DNA of 64,000 nt, taken from contig NZ_JAGOLP010000012.1 in the NCBI RefSeq assembly GCF_017994015.1, positions 1-64,000 on the forward strand, given 5' to 3'. The translations under genes were made by a program, and so were the position numbers. The notes below the pieces were generated by a model. That model searched no databases and was not told the DNA's origin. It was given only the letters and a program-made list of their open reading frames with translations. This document shows, one piece after another, positions 36,333 to 46,067 of this stretch. How positions within the stretch are numbered: position 1 is the first letter of the stretch; the number at the start of each line of letters is the position of its first letter. The stretch comes from Ferrovibrio sp. Its GTDB lineage: Bacteria > Pseudomonadota > Alphaproteobacteria > Ferrovibrionales > Ferrovibrionaceae.

Positions 36333-37937
36333 TCAGAACCGCAGCCTAGGTGCGTTGCTGCCGCTGGCGGGCGCTGTGGTTGCGGCACCCTGCAAGCCGA
36401 CCACCACTTCGTCGCCTTCCTTCAGCGGCCCGCTCAGAATTTCGGTATAGCTGCCATCACTGATGCCAATGCGCAGTGGCAGGGGTAACAGCGCCAAATT
36501 TTGGCTGCGATAGGCTCGTGCCTCGCTGCCGCCCGTGGCAATCCCGCCACCGGCCGGCGCCATCGCCTGATAGCGCTGGCGTTGTTCCGGGGTGAGCAGG
36601 GCAGCAATACGGGTGCGGTTCTCGGCGCGCAGCCGGTCGATGGCCTGGCGCCGCTGGGCATCGCTCAAATCGCTGCCAAGCGCCGCGATACGGCTGCGCA
36701 GATCGGCGAAAGCGGCATCCAGTGCCTGGGCCTGGCTGTCGGAAAGGCTGAGATCGCGCACCAGCCGATCACGCAATGCCTGAATATTGCCGGCTGGGGT
36801 TTGAGGTTGCGCGGCTTGTGCCACCGCATTGCTGCCATCGGCATTCTGGATCGCCGCGCCGGAAGGAGCGCGGAAACGGAGGGCGGCATTCGGCAATTTG
36901 AGCACGTTGCCGCGTTGCTCCACCACGATCCGCACATTGGCCGTCATACCCGGCAGCAGCTTGAGATCGGGATTGTCGGCAGCGATTACCACGGTGTAGG
37001 TCACAACATTCTGCACCACCTGTGGCGACTTCCGAATTTGCCGGATACTACCTTCAAAATTGCGCCCGGGCAGGCTGTCCACGGTGAAACTGGCAGCCAT
37101 GGTTTCGACCAGGCGGCCAATATCGGCCTCGTCAACGCTGGTTTCGACCTGCATCTTGGTAAGTGTCTCGGCAATGGTGAACAGCACCGGCGCCTGCAGG
37201 CTGGCGGCAACGGTCTGTCCGGCATCCACATTGCGCAGGATCACCACGCCATTCACCGGCGAGCGGATGAAACTGCGATCCAGATCAATGCGAGCCTGCC
37301 GCAAGGCAGCCTCACGCTGTTTCACTACCGCTATCGCGTTGGCCAGTTGTGCTTCTGCCATGCTGGCCGAGGCACGGGCGCCGAGCAGTTGCGCCTGGGC
37401 ACCGAGGGCGTTGGCTTCCTGGCGATCCTTGTCGGCGGCTGAGCCGACGCCGCGTTCGGCCAGATCGCGCTTGCGATTATATTCACGTTCGGCATCCAAC
37501 CGGGTGATATCGGCGCGCTGGGTGTCTGTGCGGGCGCGTTCCAGGCTGGCGCGCTGCATCAGCACAGCGGCCTGGGCCACTTCCAGCTCGGCAGCAGCCT
37601 GTGCAACGCGGGCCTCGAAAGACTCGGGGTCGATGCGGGCAATCACCTGGCCGGCGCTTACCTCGGCATTGAAATCCGCCAATACTTCCTTGACCAGTCC
37701 GGAAACCTGGCTGCCAACCTGTATCTGCGTGACCGGCGCCAGGGTGCCGGAGGCAGAGACTGTACTGATCAGGGCGCCACGCTCCACCTTGGCGGTGCGA
37801 TAGCGCGGGCCATCGGCGGGGGCGAGATATTGCCACCACAGCTGGTAACCACCGCCTGCCAAGCCTATCAGCAATACGAGCAGGAATAGCCGGCGCATCA
37901 GGCCGGCAGTGGATTTGGTGGCTTGGCGCTCGGACAT
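36333..37937 (-). CDS. MacA/HlyD-type periplasmic adaptor with a CpxP/Spy-like insert
   Basis: The adaptor links the ABC pump to an outer-membrane channel. The 534-residue product has an N-terminal membrane segment (about 15-33), lipoyl half-motifs (VGSQVSGLVKEVLADFNAEV; FIRSPVNGVVI), a long helical hairpin (about 105-225) and a beta-barrel domain. Residues 384-460 are an extra helical segment with three L-[ST]-x-x-Q motifs (LSDSQ 398-402, LSDAQ 424-428, LTPEQ 448-452), as in CpxP/Spy chaperones. It is the first gene of the adaptor-ATPase-permease operon. No TolC gene is nearby. Confidence 0.88.
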   Translation of the reverse strand: MSERQATKSTAGLMRRLFLLVLLIGLAGGGYQLWWQYLAPADGPRYRTAKVERGALISTVSASGTLAPVTQIQVGSQVSGLVKEVLADFNAEVSAGQVIARIDPESFEARVAQAAAELEVAQAAVLMQRASLERARTDTQRADITRLDAEREYNRKRDLAERGVGSAADKDRQEANALGAQAQLLGARASASMAEAQLANAIAVVKQREAALRQARIDLDRSFIRSPVNGVVILRNVDAGQTVAASLQAPVLFTIAETLTKMQVETSVDEADIGRLVETMAASFTVDSLPGRNFEGSIRQIRKSPQVVQNVVTYTVVIAADNPDLKLLPGMTANVRIVVEQRGNVLKLPNAALRFRAPSGAAIQNADGSNAVAQAAQPQTPAGNIQALRDRLVRDLSLSDSQAQALDAAFADLRSRIAALGSDLSDAQRRQAIDRLRAENRTRIAALLTPEQRQRYQAMAPAGGGIATGGSEARAYRSQNLALLPLPLRIGISDGSYTEILSGPLKEGDEVVVGLQGAATTAPASGSNAPRLRF

Positions 37938-38108
37938 TTCGGCCCGTTATGCTTGTGATCCCATTCCCTTATAACACGGCTGATTTCCAGAATCCTGCGC
38001 CGCCGGTGGGCGTTAAACACTGGCGGGGCGGCCAGCCTCTGGCTATGCTCCGCGCTGAAACAGCTTAATTGCCAGTTGATCCAGTACCCTAAGGGAGAAA
38101 CCAGCGCC

Positions 38109-39956
38109 ATGAAGGGCAAGTCCAAGAAAGCCGCCGCGCCGAAGCAGGCGGTTGCTAAGAAAGCCGCGTCTGTGAAGCAGGCTGCCGCCAAGCCGGCGAA
38201 GAAGGCTGCCGCCAAGCCGGCGAAGAAGGCTGCCGCCAAGGGCGGTTTTGACAAATCCAAGCTGCCCAGCCGCTATGTCAGTGTTGGCCCGGAAAAGGCG
38301 CCGCATCGCAGCTTCTACTATGCGATGGGCCTGGAAGAGAAAGAAATCTACCAGCCCCTGGTGGGCGTGGTCACTACCTGGAACGAATCCGCGCCCTGCA
38401 ACATCTCGCTGTCGCGCCAGGCCCAGAAGGCCAAGCTGGGCGTGAAGCAGGCCGGCGGCACGCCGCGTGAATTCACCACCATCACCGTGACCGATGCCAT
38501 CGCCATGGGCCACCAGGGCATGAAAGCTTCGCTGGTCAGCCGCGAAGTGATCGCCGATTCCGTGGAACTGAGCGTGCGCGGCCATTGCTACGACGCGCTG
38601 GTGGGCTTTGCCGGCTGCGACAAGTCGCTGCCCGGCCTGATGATGTCGATGGTGCGGCTCAATGTGCCGTCGGTTTTTGTCTATGGCGGCTCGATCCTGC
38701 CTGGCCGCTTCAAGAACCGCGATGTCACCATCGTCGACGTGTTCGAGGCCGTGGGCCAGGTTGCCGCCGGCTCGATGAGCGAAGCCGAATTGCATGAACT
38801 GGAATGCGTTGCCTGCCCCTCGGCCGGCTCCTGCGGCGGCCAGTTCACCGCCAATACCATGGCCTGCGTTTCGGAAGCCATCGGCTTGGCTTTGCCCGGT
38901 TCGTCCGGCGCCCCGGCGCCCTATGAAGGCCGCGATGATTACGCCCTGGCCTCGGGCAAGGCGGTGATGGAGCTGATCCGCCTGAACCTGCGCCCGCGTG
39001 ACATTGTTACCCGCAAGGCGCTGGAAAATGCCGCCATGATCGTTGCTGCCACCGGCGGCAGCACCAATGCCGGCCTGCATCTGCCGGCCATCGCCAATGA
39101 ATGTGGCATCAAGTTTGATCTTGAGGATGTCGCCAATATCATGAAGCGCACGCCGTATATCGCCGACCTCAAGCCGGGCGGGAAATACGTCGCTAAGGAT
39201 CTTTACGAGGTTGGTGGTGTGCAGGTGATCATGAAGCAGCTGCTGGATGGCGGCTATCTGCATGGTGACTGCATCACCGTGACCGGCAAGACCATTGCCG
39301 AGAATCTCAAGAACATAAAATTCCCGAAGAACCAGGATGTGATCCGCCCAATCACCAATCCGCTCAGCCCGACCGGCGGCGTGGTTGGCCTCAAGGGCAA
39401 CCTGGCGCCGGAAGCCGCCATCGTGAAGGTGGCCGGCCTGAAGAAGCTGAAGCATGTCGGCCCGGCCCGCGTGTTCGATTGCGAAGAAGATGCCTTCGCG
39501 GCGGTGCAGGCCAAGAAGTACAAGGAAGGCGATGTCATCGTCATCCGCTATGAAGGCCCCAAGGGCGGTCCCGGCATGCGCGAAATGCTCGCCACCACCG
39601 GCGCCATTTATGGCCAGGGCATGGGCGAGAAGGTGGCCCTGATCACCGATGGCCGTTTCTCCGGTGGCACCCGCGGCTTCTGCGTCGGCCATGTCGGCCC
39701 GGAAGCGGCGGTTGGCGGCCCGATCGCGCTGATCAAGAATGGTGACATCATCACCATCGATGCCGAAAAGGGCATTCTCAGCGTCAACGTCTCGGCCAAG
39801 GAATTCGCCGAGCGGCGCAAGAAGTGGAAGCCGCGCAAGCATGAATTCCAGTCCGGCACGATCTGGAAATATGCCCAGACCGTTTCCACCGCTGCCCATG
39901 GTGCGGTGACGCATCCGGGCGCCGCTAAGGAAACGCACGTCTACGCCGATATCTGA
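38109..39956 (+). CDS. ilvD: Dihydroxy-acid dehydratase with a Lys/Ala-rich N-terminal tail
   Basis: IlvD dehydrates dihydroxy acids in valine and isoleucine synthesis. The 615-residue product has the Fe-S cysteines C97 ([10 protein letters not shown]), C170 ([11 protein letters not shown]) and C242 ([10 protein letters not shown]), and the C-terminal [19 protein letters not shown]. Before the core, residues 1-46 are a basic tail with 15 Lys and 18 Ala in the first 44, of the AAKPAKKA histone-H1 type. ATG 38109 follows GGGAGAAACC. The core alone would be of normal length. Confidence 0.95.
   Translation: MKGKSKKAAAPKQAVAKKAASVKQAAAKPAKKAAAKPAKKAAAKGGFDKSKLPSRYVSVGPEKAPHRSFYYAMGLEEKEIYQPLVGVVTTWNESAPCNISLSRQAQKAKLGVKQAGGTPREFTTITVTDAIAMGHQGMKASLVSREVIADSVELSVRGHCYDALVGFAGCDKSLPGLMMSMVRLNVPSVFVYGGSILPGRFKNRDVTIVDVFEAVGQVAAGSMSEAELHELECVACPSAGSCGGQFTANTMACVSEAIGLALPGSSGAPAPYEGRDDYALASGKAVMELIRLNLRPRDIVTRKALENAAMIVAATGGSTNAGLHLPAIANECGIKFDLEDVANIMKRTPYIADLKPGGKYVAKDLYEVGGVQVIMKQLLDGGYLHGDCITVTGKTIAENLKNIKFPKNQDVIRPITNPLSPTGGVVGLKGNLAPEAAIVKVAGLKKLKHVGPARVFDCEEDAFAAVQAKKYKEGDVIVIRYEGPKGGPGMREMLATTGAIYGQGMGEKVALITDGRFSGGTRGFCVGHVGPEAAVGGPIALIKNGDIITIDAEKGILSVNVSAKEFAERRKKWKPRKHEFQSGTIWKYAQTVSTAAHGAVTHPGAAKETHVYADI
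38181..38240 (+). repeat. 24-base tandem repeat in the ilvD 5' end
   Basis: A 24-base unit (38181-38204) is repeated exactly at 38205-38228, followed by a 12-base partial copy. It encodes the AAKPAKK units of the IlvD tail. The repeat keeps the frame, so copy number can change without breaking the gene. Confidence 0.9.
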
Positions 39957-39977
39957 GCCGTTACCGGCTTTTTAGCG

Positions 39978-40007
39978 AAAAGGGCGCCCATAAGGCGCCC
40001 TTTTTTT
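39978..40007 (+). terminator. Intrinsic terminator of ilvD
   Basis: AAAAGGGCGCC (39978-39988) and GGCGCCCTTTT (39994-40004) pair through 11 bases with a CATAA loop, within a seven-T run (40001-40007). This is a canonical strong terminator 22 bases after ilvD. Confidence 0.92.
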
Positions 40008-40079
40008 GTTGCAACCTGCGGGCGCGGCTTCGCATAATCGTTTGTCTGCCAACGATCCGATAACAGGACGCGCCGCCCC

Positions 40080-41597
40080 ATGACCAAGCTGCCCTACACG
40101 GTTGCCATTGCCGGCTTTCAGCATGAGACCAACACTTTCGCGCCGCAGAAGGCCGAGTTGCACAAATTTGTTGAAGGCGAGGGCTGGCCGGCGCTGACCC
40201 TGGGCAAGGATATCCTTGACGTGTTCCCGCCAGCCAATATTCCGATTGGCGGCTTCATCAATGCTGCCACCAATCTGGGCATGATGCTGGAACCGATTGC
40301 CTGGGCGGCGGCGCAGCCATCCTCCTATGTCACGGTGGAAGCCTTTGAATATGTCGCCAAGCTGATCTGCGATGGTATCGCGGCGTTGCGCGGCCGCATC
40401 GATGCGGTCTATCTCGACCTGCATGGCGCCATGGTGACCGAGCATTTTGAAGATGGCGAGGGCGAATTGCTGCGCCGGGTGCGCGCGCTGGTCGGGCCGG
40501 ACATGCCCATCGTCGCCAGCCTGGACCTGCATTGCAACATGACCGAGCAGATGCTGGCTCAGGCCGATGTGCTGATCGCTTATCGCACCTATCCGCATCT
40601 TGATATGGCCGTCACCGGCGGCCGGGTGGCGAAGCATCTGGCCAAGCTGCTGAACCGCGAACGGCCGCGCCAGGCCAAGGCGATGCGCCGGCTGCCTTTC
40701 CTGATCCCGCTAACCGCGCAATGCACTTTCATCGAACCCTGCAAGAGCATTTACGAGCGCATTGAGGAAATGGAGTTCGGCGGCGTGTCGTCGATGAGTT
40801 TCACGCCCGGCTTCCACCCCGCTGATATCCGCGAATGCGGTCCGGCGGTATTTGCCTATGCCGATAGCCAGGAAGCTGCAGACAAGGCCGCCGACAGCCT
40901 GGCGCGCCACATTTCCGAACGCGAGAATGAATTTGCCACCCGGCTGCTGAAGCCAACGGAAGCCATCGAGGAAGCGCGCAAGCTGATTACCGGCGGCGCC
41001 AAGAAACCCATCGTGCTGGCCGATGTGCAGGACAATCCCGGCGCTGGTGCCACCTGTGACACCACCGGGCTGTTGCAGGCGATGGTGGAAGCCGGCGTGC
41101 CGGATGCTGCTTTGTGCTTGATGTTTGATCCGGAAGCGGCACTGATCGCGCATCAGGCCGGAGAGGGCAGTGAAATTGAGATTCCGCTCGGCGGCAAGCT
41201 GTTCGCCGGCTCGCCGCCCTATCGCCAGCGTTTCACCGTGGCCAAGACCGGCGATGGCCGCTTTCTCTGCACCGGGCCATTTTATGGCGGCACGCGGATG
41301 AATCTGGGGCCGATGGCTTTGCTGCGCTGCAATGGTGTGGATACCGTGGTGTCATCCACCCGGGTGCAGGCGGCCGACAAGGAAATGTATCGCCATCTCG
41401 GCATCGAGCCGGTCAAGCGCCAGATTCTCGGCCTGAAAAGCACCGTGCATTTCCGCGGCGATTTCACCGATATCGCGCATGAAATCCTGATCGTGGAAAG
41501 CCCCGGCGCCTTCATCGAACGCGCCGAGACACTGCCCTACAAGCGTTTGCGCAGCGGCATCCGGCTCAAGCCGCTCGGGCCGGTGCATAAGGGCTGA
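40080..41597 (+). CDS. M81-family metallopeptidase (MlrC-like)
   Basis: The 505-residue product matches the M81/MlrC family, whose best-known member degrades linearised microcystin; most members have unknown substrates. Seen are AGFQHETNTFAP, the metal-site-like YLDLHGAMV and SLDLHCNMT motifs, and a C-terminal domain with FYGGTRMNLGP. There is no signal peptide, so it is cytoplasmic. It stands alone between the ilvD terminator and a convergent VOC gene. Confidence 0.88.
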   Translation: MTKLPYTVAIAGFQHETNTFAPQKAELHKFVEGEGWPALTLGKDILDVFPPANIPIGGFINAATNLGMMLEPIAWAAAQPSSYVTVEAFEYVAKLICDGIAALRGRIDAVYLDLHGAMVTEHFEDGEGELLRRVRALVGPDMPIVASLDLHCNMTEQMLAQADVLIAYRTYPHLDMAVTGGRVAKHLAKLLNRERPRQAKAMRRLPFLIPLTAQCTFIEPCKSIYERIEEMEFGGVSSMSFTPGFHPADIRECGPAVFAYADSQEAADKAADSLARHISERENEFATRLLKPTEAIEEARKLITGGAKKPIVLADVQDNPGAGATCDTTGLLQAMVEAGVPDAALCLMFDPEAALIAHQAGEGSEIEIPLGGKLFAGSPPYRQRFTVAKTGDGRFLCTGPFYGGTRMNLGPMALLRCNGVDTVVSSTRVQAADKEMYRHLGIEPVKRQILGLKSTVHFRGDFTDIAHEILIVESPGAFIERAETLPYKRLRSGIRLKPLGPVHKG

Positions 41598-41599
41598 GA

Positions 41600-42028
41600 T
41601 TATTGCGGCTGGCGCAGCTCGATCAGCGTGCCATGGCTGCGGCTGGCATCCAGCACCAGCACGTGATGGCCGTCGCCTTCCACACGCGGCTCGCGTGAGC
41701 CGATGATGCTGGCGCCCTGGGCTTCCAGCGCCGTGGCGGCGGCCAGCACATCGGCCACTTCATAGGCGATGTGGTAAACCCCGCCAGCGGGGTGCTGCTC
41801 CAGGTAACGCGCTGCCGTGCTGGTGGTCGTGGTGGGCTGCACCAGCTCCAGCCGGGCGCCGCCCAGTTCCACATAAGCCAGCCGGTAGGCGAGGCCCGGA
41901 ATGGTGAATTCCGGGCCGACGCTGGCGCCGGGCAGCCTGGCATATTGCGCCATCGCGGCATCGAGATCGGGTATTGCCAAGCCGATATGGTGCAGCCTGC
42001 CGATTGCCGTATCCGATGCCGCGCCCAT
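41600..42028 (-). CDS. VOC-fold protein (methylmalonyl-CoA-epimerase-like)
   Basis: The 142-residue product is a vicinal-oxygen-chelate metalloenzyme. It has LHHIGLAIPDLDAAM with H14, RLELVQP, GGVYHIAYEV, and IELRQP, giving the two His and two Glu of the metal site. The closest-looking group is methylmalonyl-CoA epimerase. ATG 42028 is 2 bases after the thiolase stop, so the two are co-translated. Confidence 0.8.
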   Translation of the reverse strand: MGAASDTAIGRLHHIGLAIPDLDAAMAQYARLPGASVGPEFTIPGLAYRLAYVELGGARLELVQPTTTTSTAARYLEQHPAGGVYHIAYEVADVLAAATALEAQGASIIGSREPRVEGDGHHVLVLDASRSHGTLIELRQPQ

Positions 42029-42030
42029 GG

Positions 42031-43233
42031 TCACACCCGTTCGATGATGGTGGCGATTCCCTGGCCCACGCCGATGCACATGGTGCACAGCGCATAGCGC
42101 CCACCGGTGCGCTCAAGCTGGTTCAGCGCCGTGGTGATCAGGCGGGCGCCGCTCATGCCGAGCGGATGGCCAAGCGCGATGGCGCCGCCATTCGGGTTCA
42201 CATAGATGGCGTCATCGGGCAGGTTGAGACCGCGCAGCACGGCCAGGGCCTGGGCGGCAAAAGCCTCGTTCAACTCGATCACATCCATGTCGCGGATGCT
42301 GAGGCCGGCAATTGCCAGCGCCTTCTCGGTTGCCGGCACCGGGCCATAGCCCATGATGCGCGGCGCCACGCCGGCCACCGCCGTGGCGATGATGCGGCCA
42401 CGCGGGGTCAGGCCATGGCGGCGGGCGGCATTGTCGGAAGCCAGCAGGATGGCGCAGGCGCCGTCATTCACGCCGGAAGCATTGCCGGCGGTGACCGTGC
42501 CGCCCTGGCGGAACGGCGTCGGCAGCTTGGCCAGCGCCTCGATCGTGGTGTCGCGCGGATGTTCGTCGCGGTCCACCACCACCGGATCGCCCTTGCGGCT
42601 CGGGATCGTCACCGGGGTGATCTCGGCTTCGAACAGGCCCAGCCGCTGGGCATTCAGGGCGCGCTGCTGGCTGCGCAGCGCAAAGGCATCCTGATCGGCG
42701 CGGTTGATCTGGAACTGCTCGGCCACGTTCTCGGCGGTTTCCGGCATTGAATCAACGCCATATTTCTGCTTCATCAGCTTGTTGACGAAGCGCCAGCCGA
42801 TGGTGGTGTCGTAGATTTCCGTGGTGCGCGAGAAGGCACTTTCGGCCTTGGCCATCACGAAGGGGGCGCGGCTCATGCTTTCCACGCCGCCGGCAATGCA
42901 CAGATCGGCCTCGCCAGTGCGGATGGCGCGGGCGGCGGCCGAGGTGGCCTCGATGCCCGAACCGCAGAGCCGGTTCACCGTGGCGCCAGGAATGCTCTCA
43001 GGCAGGCCCGACAGCAAGGCCGACATGCGCGCCACGTTGCGATTATCCTCGCCGGCCTGATTGGCGCAGCCATAGATCACATCGTCAATCTGGCTCCAAT
43101 CCACACTCGGATTGCGCTGCATCAGCGCCTTGATCGGAATGGCGCCAAGATCGTCAGCCCGCACCGGGCTGAGCGCGCCGCCATAGCGGCCGATGGGCGT
43201 ACGGATCGCGTCGCAGATAAAAGCTTCTGTCAT
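42031..43233 (-). CDS. pcaF: 3-oxoadipyl-CoA thiolase (beta-ketoadipyl-CoA thiolase)
   Basis: The enzyme cleaves 3-oxoadipyl-CoA to succinyl-CoA and acetyl-CoA at the end of the beta-ketoadipate or phenylacetate pathways. The 400-residue product has nucleophile C90 ([10 protein letters not shown]), H356 (GHPLGMSGA) and C386 ([10 protein letters not shown]). The N-terminus [20 protein letters not shown] is very typical of PcaF/PaaJ. It could also be a closely related acetyl-CoA acetyltransferase. No other pca or paa gene is in the window. Confidence 0.88.
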   Translation of the reverse strand: MTEAFICDAIRTPIGRYGGALSPVRADDLGAIPIKALMQRNPSVDWSQIDDVIYGCANQAGEDNRNVARMSALLSGLPESIPGATVNRLCGSGIEATSAAARAIRTGEADLCIAGGVESMSRAPFVMAKAESAFSRTTEIYDTTIGWRFVNKLMKQKYGVDSMPETAENVAEQFQINRADQDAFALRSQQRALNAQRLGLFEAEITPVTIPSRKGDPVVVDRDEHPRDTTIEALAKLPTPFRQGGTVTAGNASGVNDGACAILLASDNAARRHGLTPRGRIIATAVAGVAPRIMGYGPVPATEKALAIAGLSIRDMDVIELNEAFAAQALAVLRGLNLPDDAIYVNPNGGAIALGHPLGMSGARLITTALNQLERTGGRYALCTMCIGVGQGIATIIERV

Positions 43234-43278
43234 TTTTCTCTCCCTAAGGTCTGGTTGACAGTTGCGGAAATGAATCGT

Positions 43279-44295
43279 TCAGGCAGCAAGCGGCGGCGTG
43301 CGCGCCAGCACGGCCGAGAACAGCGCGGCATCAACATTGCCGCCCGAGGCCACCGCCACCACGGTCTTGCCGCGGATCAACTCGCGCCGATGCAGCAGGG
43401 CGGCCAGGGCGGCAGCGCCCCCCGGCTCGATCACCAGCTTGAGATAATGGAAGGCGGTGGCCATCGCCACTTCCACCTCGGCATCGGTGGCGGTGATGCC
43501 GCCCTTGAGCAGGCGGCGCATAACGGCAAAGGTGATGTCGCCCGGGGTCGGCGCCATCAGCGCGTCGCAGAAGCTGGGCGGCGCATCAGCGGCTACTTTC
43601 TGCTTGCTGCCGCTGGCCAGCGAACGGGTGATGTCGTCAAAATCCGCCGGCTCGCCGGCAAAGACCTGACAGTTCGGATGGCGGGTTGCCATCACCAGGG
43701 CGATGCCGGAAATCAGCCCGCCGCCGGAGGAGCCGGCAGTGATGATATCCGGCTTCAGGCCACGCTCGGCCAGTTGCGCATCCACTTCCAGGCCCACAGT
43801 GCCCTGGCCGCAAATGATATGTGGATCATCAAAGGGCGGCACCAGGATCATGCCGCGCTCCTGCTGGTATTTCACCGCAATGGCCTCGCGGCTTTCTTTC
43901 CAGCGATCATACAGCACAACCTCGGCGCCATAAGCGCGGGTATTCGCCACCTTGATCTCAGGTGCATCCGAAGGCATCACGATCACCGCCGGGGTGCCGC
44001 ACAGCTTGGCGGCATAGGCGACGCCCTGAGCATGATTGCCGGAGGAAAACGCCACCACGCCGCGCTGGCGTTGTTCGGAATTCAGGCGGCTGAGCCGGTT
44101 ATAGGCGCCACGAAACTTGAACGAGCCGGTCAGTTGCAGCGGCTCGGCCTTAACCAGCAGGCGGCAGCCGAGAATGTCGTTGAGCAGGGGGCTTTCGCAA
44201 AGCGGGGTGGGCAGGGCCACGCCACGCAATTGCTTCGCCGCATCCTCCACATCCGCAAGGGTGGGCAGCGGCGGCAGGTTGGCGGGCGCGTTCAT
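43279..44295 (-). CDS. PLP-dependent threonine/serine dehydratase
   Basis: The enzyme deaminates threonine or serine to a 2-oxo acid. The 338-residue product has the PLP lysine K60 in GSFKFRGAYNRL, SSGNHAQGVAYAAKL, and the glycine loop GSSGGGLISG. It lacks the C-terminal ACT/regulatory domain, so it is the short catabolic or serine-racemase-like type. ATG 44295 was chosen over an open frame reaching 44379. It runs on the same strand as the thiolase, 45 bases upstream. Confidence 0.88.
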   Translation of the reverse strand: MNAPANLPPLPTLADVEDAAKQLRGVALPTPLCESPLLNDILGCRLLVKAEPLQLTGSFKFRGAYNRLSRLNSEQRQRGVVAFSSGNHAQGVAYAAKLCGTPAVIVMPSDAPEIKVANTRAYGAEVVLYDRWKESREAIAVKYQQERGMILVPPFDDPHIICGQGTVGLEVDAQLAERGLKPDIITAGSSGGGLISGIALVMATRHPNCQVFAGEPADFDDITRSLASGSKQKVAADAPPSFCDALMAPTPGDITFAVMRRLLKGGITATDAEVEVAMATAFHYLKLVIEPGGAAALAALLHRRELIRGKTVVAVASGGNVDAALFSAVLARTPPLAA

Positions 44296-44327
44296 GGCTT
44301 CCTCTTTTTTTGCTCTAAAATCTGTAT

Positions 44328-46067
44328 TCAGTCGCCCAGCGCCACGCCTTCGCGGCGTGGATCGGCGCCTCCGGCCCATTGCCCGGCGCCGGCCCCGGTG
44401 CGGCGCCAGATTACATGCAGGCCGCTGGTCATTTCCAGGCTTTGGCTGCGATGACCAAGCCGCCCCAAGCCCTCGGCCCAGGCCGGATCGGCGCCGTGTT
44501 CGATCTCGGTCGGGCCGTTGCGACTGCCGATATGCGGCAGCGCCACTGCTGCCTGCGGCCCCAGGCCCTTATCGAGCAGCAGCAGCAGGCTTTGCGCCAC
44601 ATAGCCGATGATCTGGCTGCCACCGGGCGAGCCGAGCACACCTAGCAACGCGCCTTGCGGGTCAAAGACCAGGAACGGCGCCATCGAGGAACGCGGCCGT
44701 TTGCCGGCCTCGACCCGATTGGCCACCGGCCGGCCATCCTGGCTGGGCAGGAAGGAAAAATCGGTAAGCTGATTATTGAGCAGGAAACCGCCCACCAGCA
44801 GGCGGGCGCCGAAGGCATCCTCGATGGTGGTGGTCATGCTTACGGCATTACCCCAGGCATCAACGATGGAAACATGGCTGGTGCCGGGGGGGCCGTCATG
44901 CGGCCATAAGCCTGGGCGCTGGCCGCGCCGGCCGGGTGGCTCGCCGGGCTGGGCGATGCCCAAACTGGCATCCATACGCACCAGCTTGGCGCGGTCCGTC
45001 AGATAGCCGGGATCAAGCAGGCCGGCCAGTGGCACCGGCACGAAGTCGCTATCCGCGAGATAGAGATTGCGATCAGCAAAGGCCAGCCGGCTGGCTTCCA
45101 CCAGCCGATGCAGGTCGGCGATTGCAAGCCCGGGCGCCGGGCTGGGATCAAGCTGTTCGATCAGCTTGAGGATTTGCAGCACTGCCACGCCGCCCGAGCT
45201 GGGTGGCCCGAAGCCGCAGAGTTTAAAAAGCCGGAAGCTGCCGCAGAGCGGCGCACGTGGCTTGGCTTGATAATTGGCCAGGTCGGCGGCGGTCATGTCG
45301 CTGCCGCGTGCCGCCAGCGCCGCCAGCATGGCTTCCGCCAGCGGGCCATGTTGCAAGGCGGCGGCGCCATCATTTGCCAAATGACGCAGGCTGGCCGCCA
45401 GGGCCGGGTTACGCAACACGGTGCCGGCTTTCAGCGGCTCACCGCCGGGATAATAGAGCGCGGCGGCTGCCGGTTCCTGGCGTAGACGCTGCTCACGCGC
45501 CAGCAGGCCGGCCAGGCGAGGTGTTACGGTGAAGCCCTGTTCCGCAGCGGTTATGGCAGGCGCCGGCAGGCTGGCCCAGGGCAGTTTGCCATGCGCCTGA
45601 TGCGCCAGATGCAGCGCGGCAACCGCGCCCGGCACACCAGTGGATAATCCGCTTGGTACCGCCTCGCGGAACGGCAACGGCGTGCCATCCGGTTTCAGGA
45701 AACGCTCCGGTCTGGCGGCGGCCGGCGCCATCTCGCGCCCGTCATAGGCGTGGATTTGTTTATTTGCATTGTCCCAATAGAGCAACAATGCGCCGCCGCC
45801 GATGCCGGAGGATTGCGGCTCCACCAGGGTCAGCATCATCTGCACTGCCACGGCGGCGTCCAAAGCCGTGCCGCCCTGGCGCAGCATCGCCAGCCCGGCT
45901 TCGGCGGCCAGCGGATGCGCCGCCACCACCATCTGGCGCGTCGCCAGGGCTTCGGCCTTATCCTGCCTGCCGGTGCTCGCTTCCGGCGCCGGCTGCGCCC
46001 AGGTTGGCAGAACCCTGGCTGGCAACACCAGGATCAGCAGCAGGAAAGCCGGCAGCCAGCGCGGCAT
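44328..46067 (-). CDS. ggt: Gamma-glutamyltransferase
   Basis: GGT hydrolyses or transfers the gamma-glutamyl group of glutathione in the periplasm. The 579-residue product has a signal peptide (hydrophobic 6-20, cleavage near 24), the GGTALDAAVAVQMML region, and the autoprocessing threonine T396 in PGTSHVSIVD, followed by the GNAVSMTTTIE motif. It should mature into large and small subunits at T396. The start overlaps the dehalogenase stop by one base. Confidence 0.92.
   Translation of the reverse strand: MPRWLPAFLLLILVLPARVLPTWAQPAPEASTGRQDKAEALATRQMVVAAHPLAAEAGLAMLRQGGTALDAAVAVQMMLTLVEPQSSGIGGGALLLYWDNANKQIHAYDGREMAPAAARPERFLKPDGTPLPFREAVPSGLSTGVPGAVAALHLAHQAHGKLPWASLPAPAITAAEQGFTVTPRLAGLLAREQRLRQEPAAAALYYPGGEPLKAGTVLRNPALAASLRHLANDGAAALQHGPLAEAMLAALAARGSDMTAADLANYQAKPRAPLCGSFRLFKLCGFGPPSSGGVAVLQILKLIEQLDPSPAPGLAIADLHRLVEASRLAFADRNLYLADSDFVPVPLAGLLDPGYLTDRAKLVRMDASLGIAQPGEPPGRRGQRPGLWPHDGPPGTSHVSIVDAWGNAVSMTTTIEDAFGARLLVGGFLLNNQLTDFSFLPSQDGRPVANRVEAGKRPRSSMAPFLVFDPQGALLGVLGSPGGSQIIGYVAQSLLLLLDKGLGPQAAVALPHIGSRNGPTEIEHGADPAWAEGLGRLGHRSQSLEMTSGLHVIWRRTGAGAGQWAGGADPRREGVALGD

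Noticed and set aside
37938..38108. Promoters in the gap between the divergent adaptor gene and ilvD
   Set aside because: TTATAA and TATGCT-like hexamers are present, but partners at correct spacing were not found. No other structure was evident in these 171 bases.
38181..38240. Tandem repeat considered as a CRISPR array or mobile repeat
   Set aside because: The units are 24 bases with no spacers, in frame inside ilvD, and encode a protein tail.
38043..39938. 631-residue open frame on the minus strand opposite ilvD
   Set aside because: It is an antisense shadow of ilvD with the usual His/Gly/Ala-rich composition. Long antisense frames also occur opposite rpoA, rarA and the aldehyde dehydrogenase, so this is a codon-usage effect.
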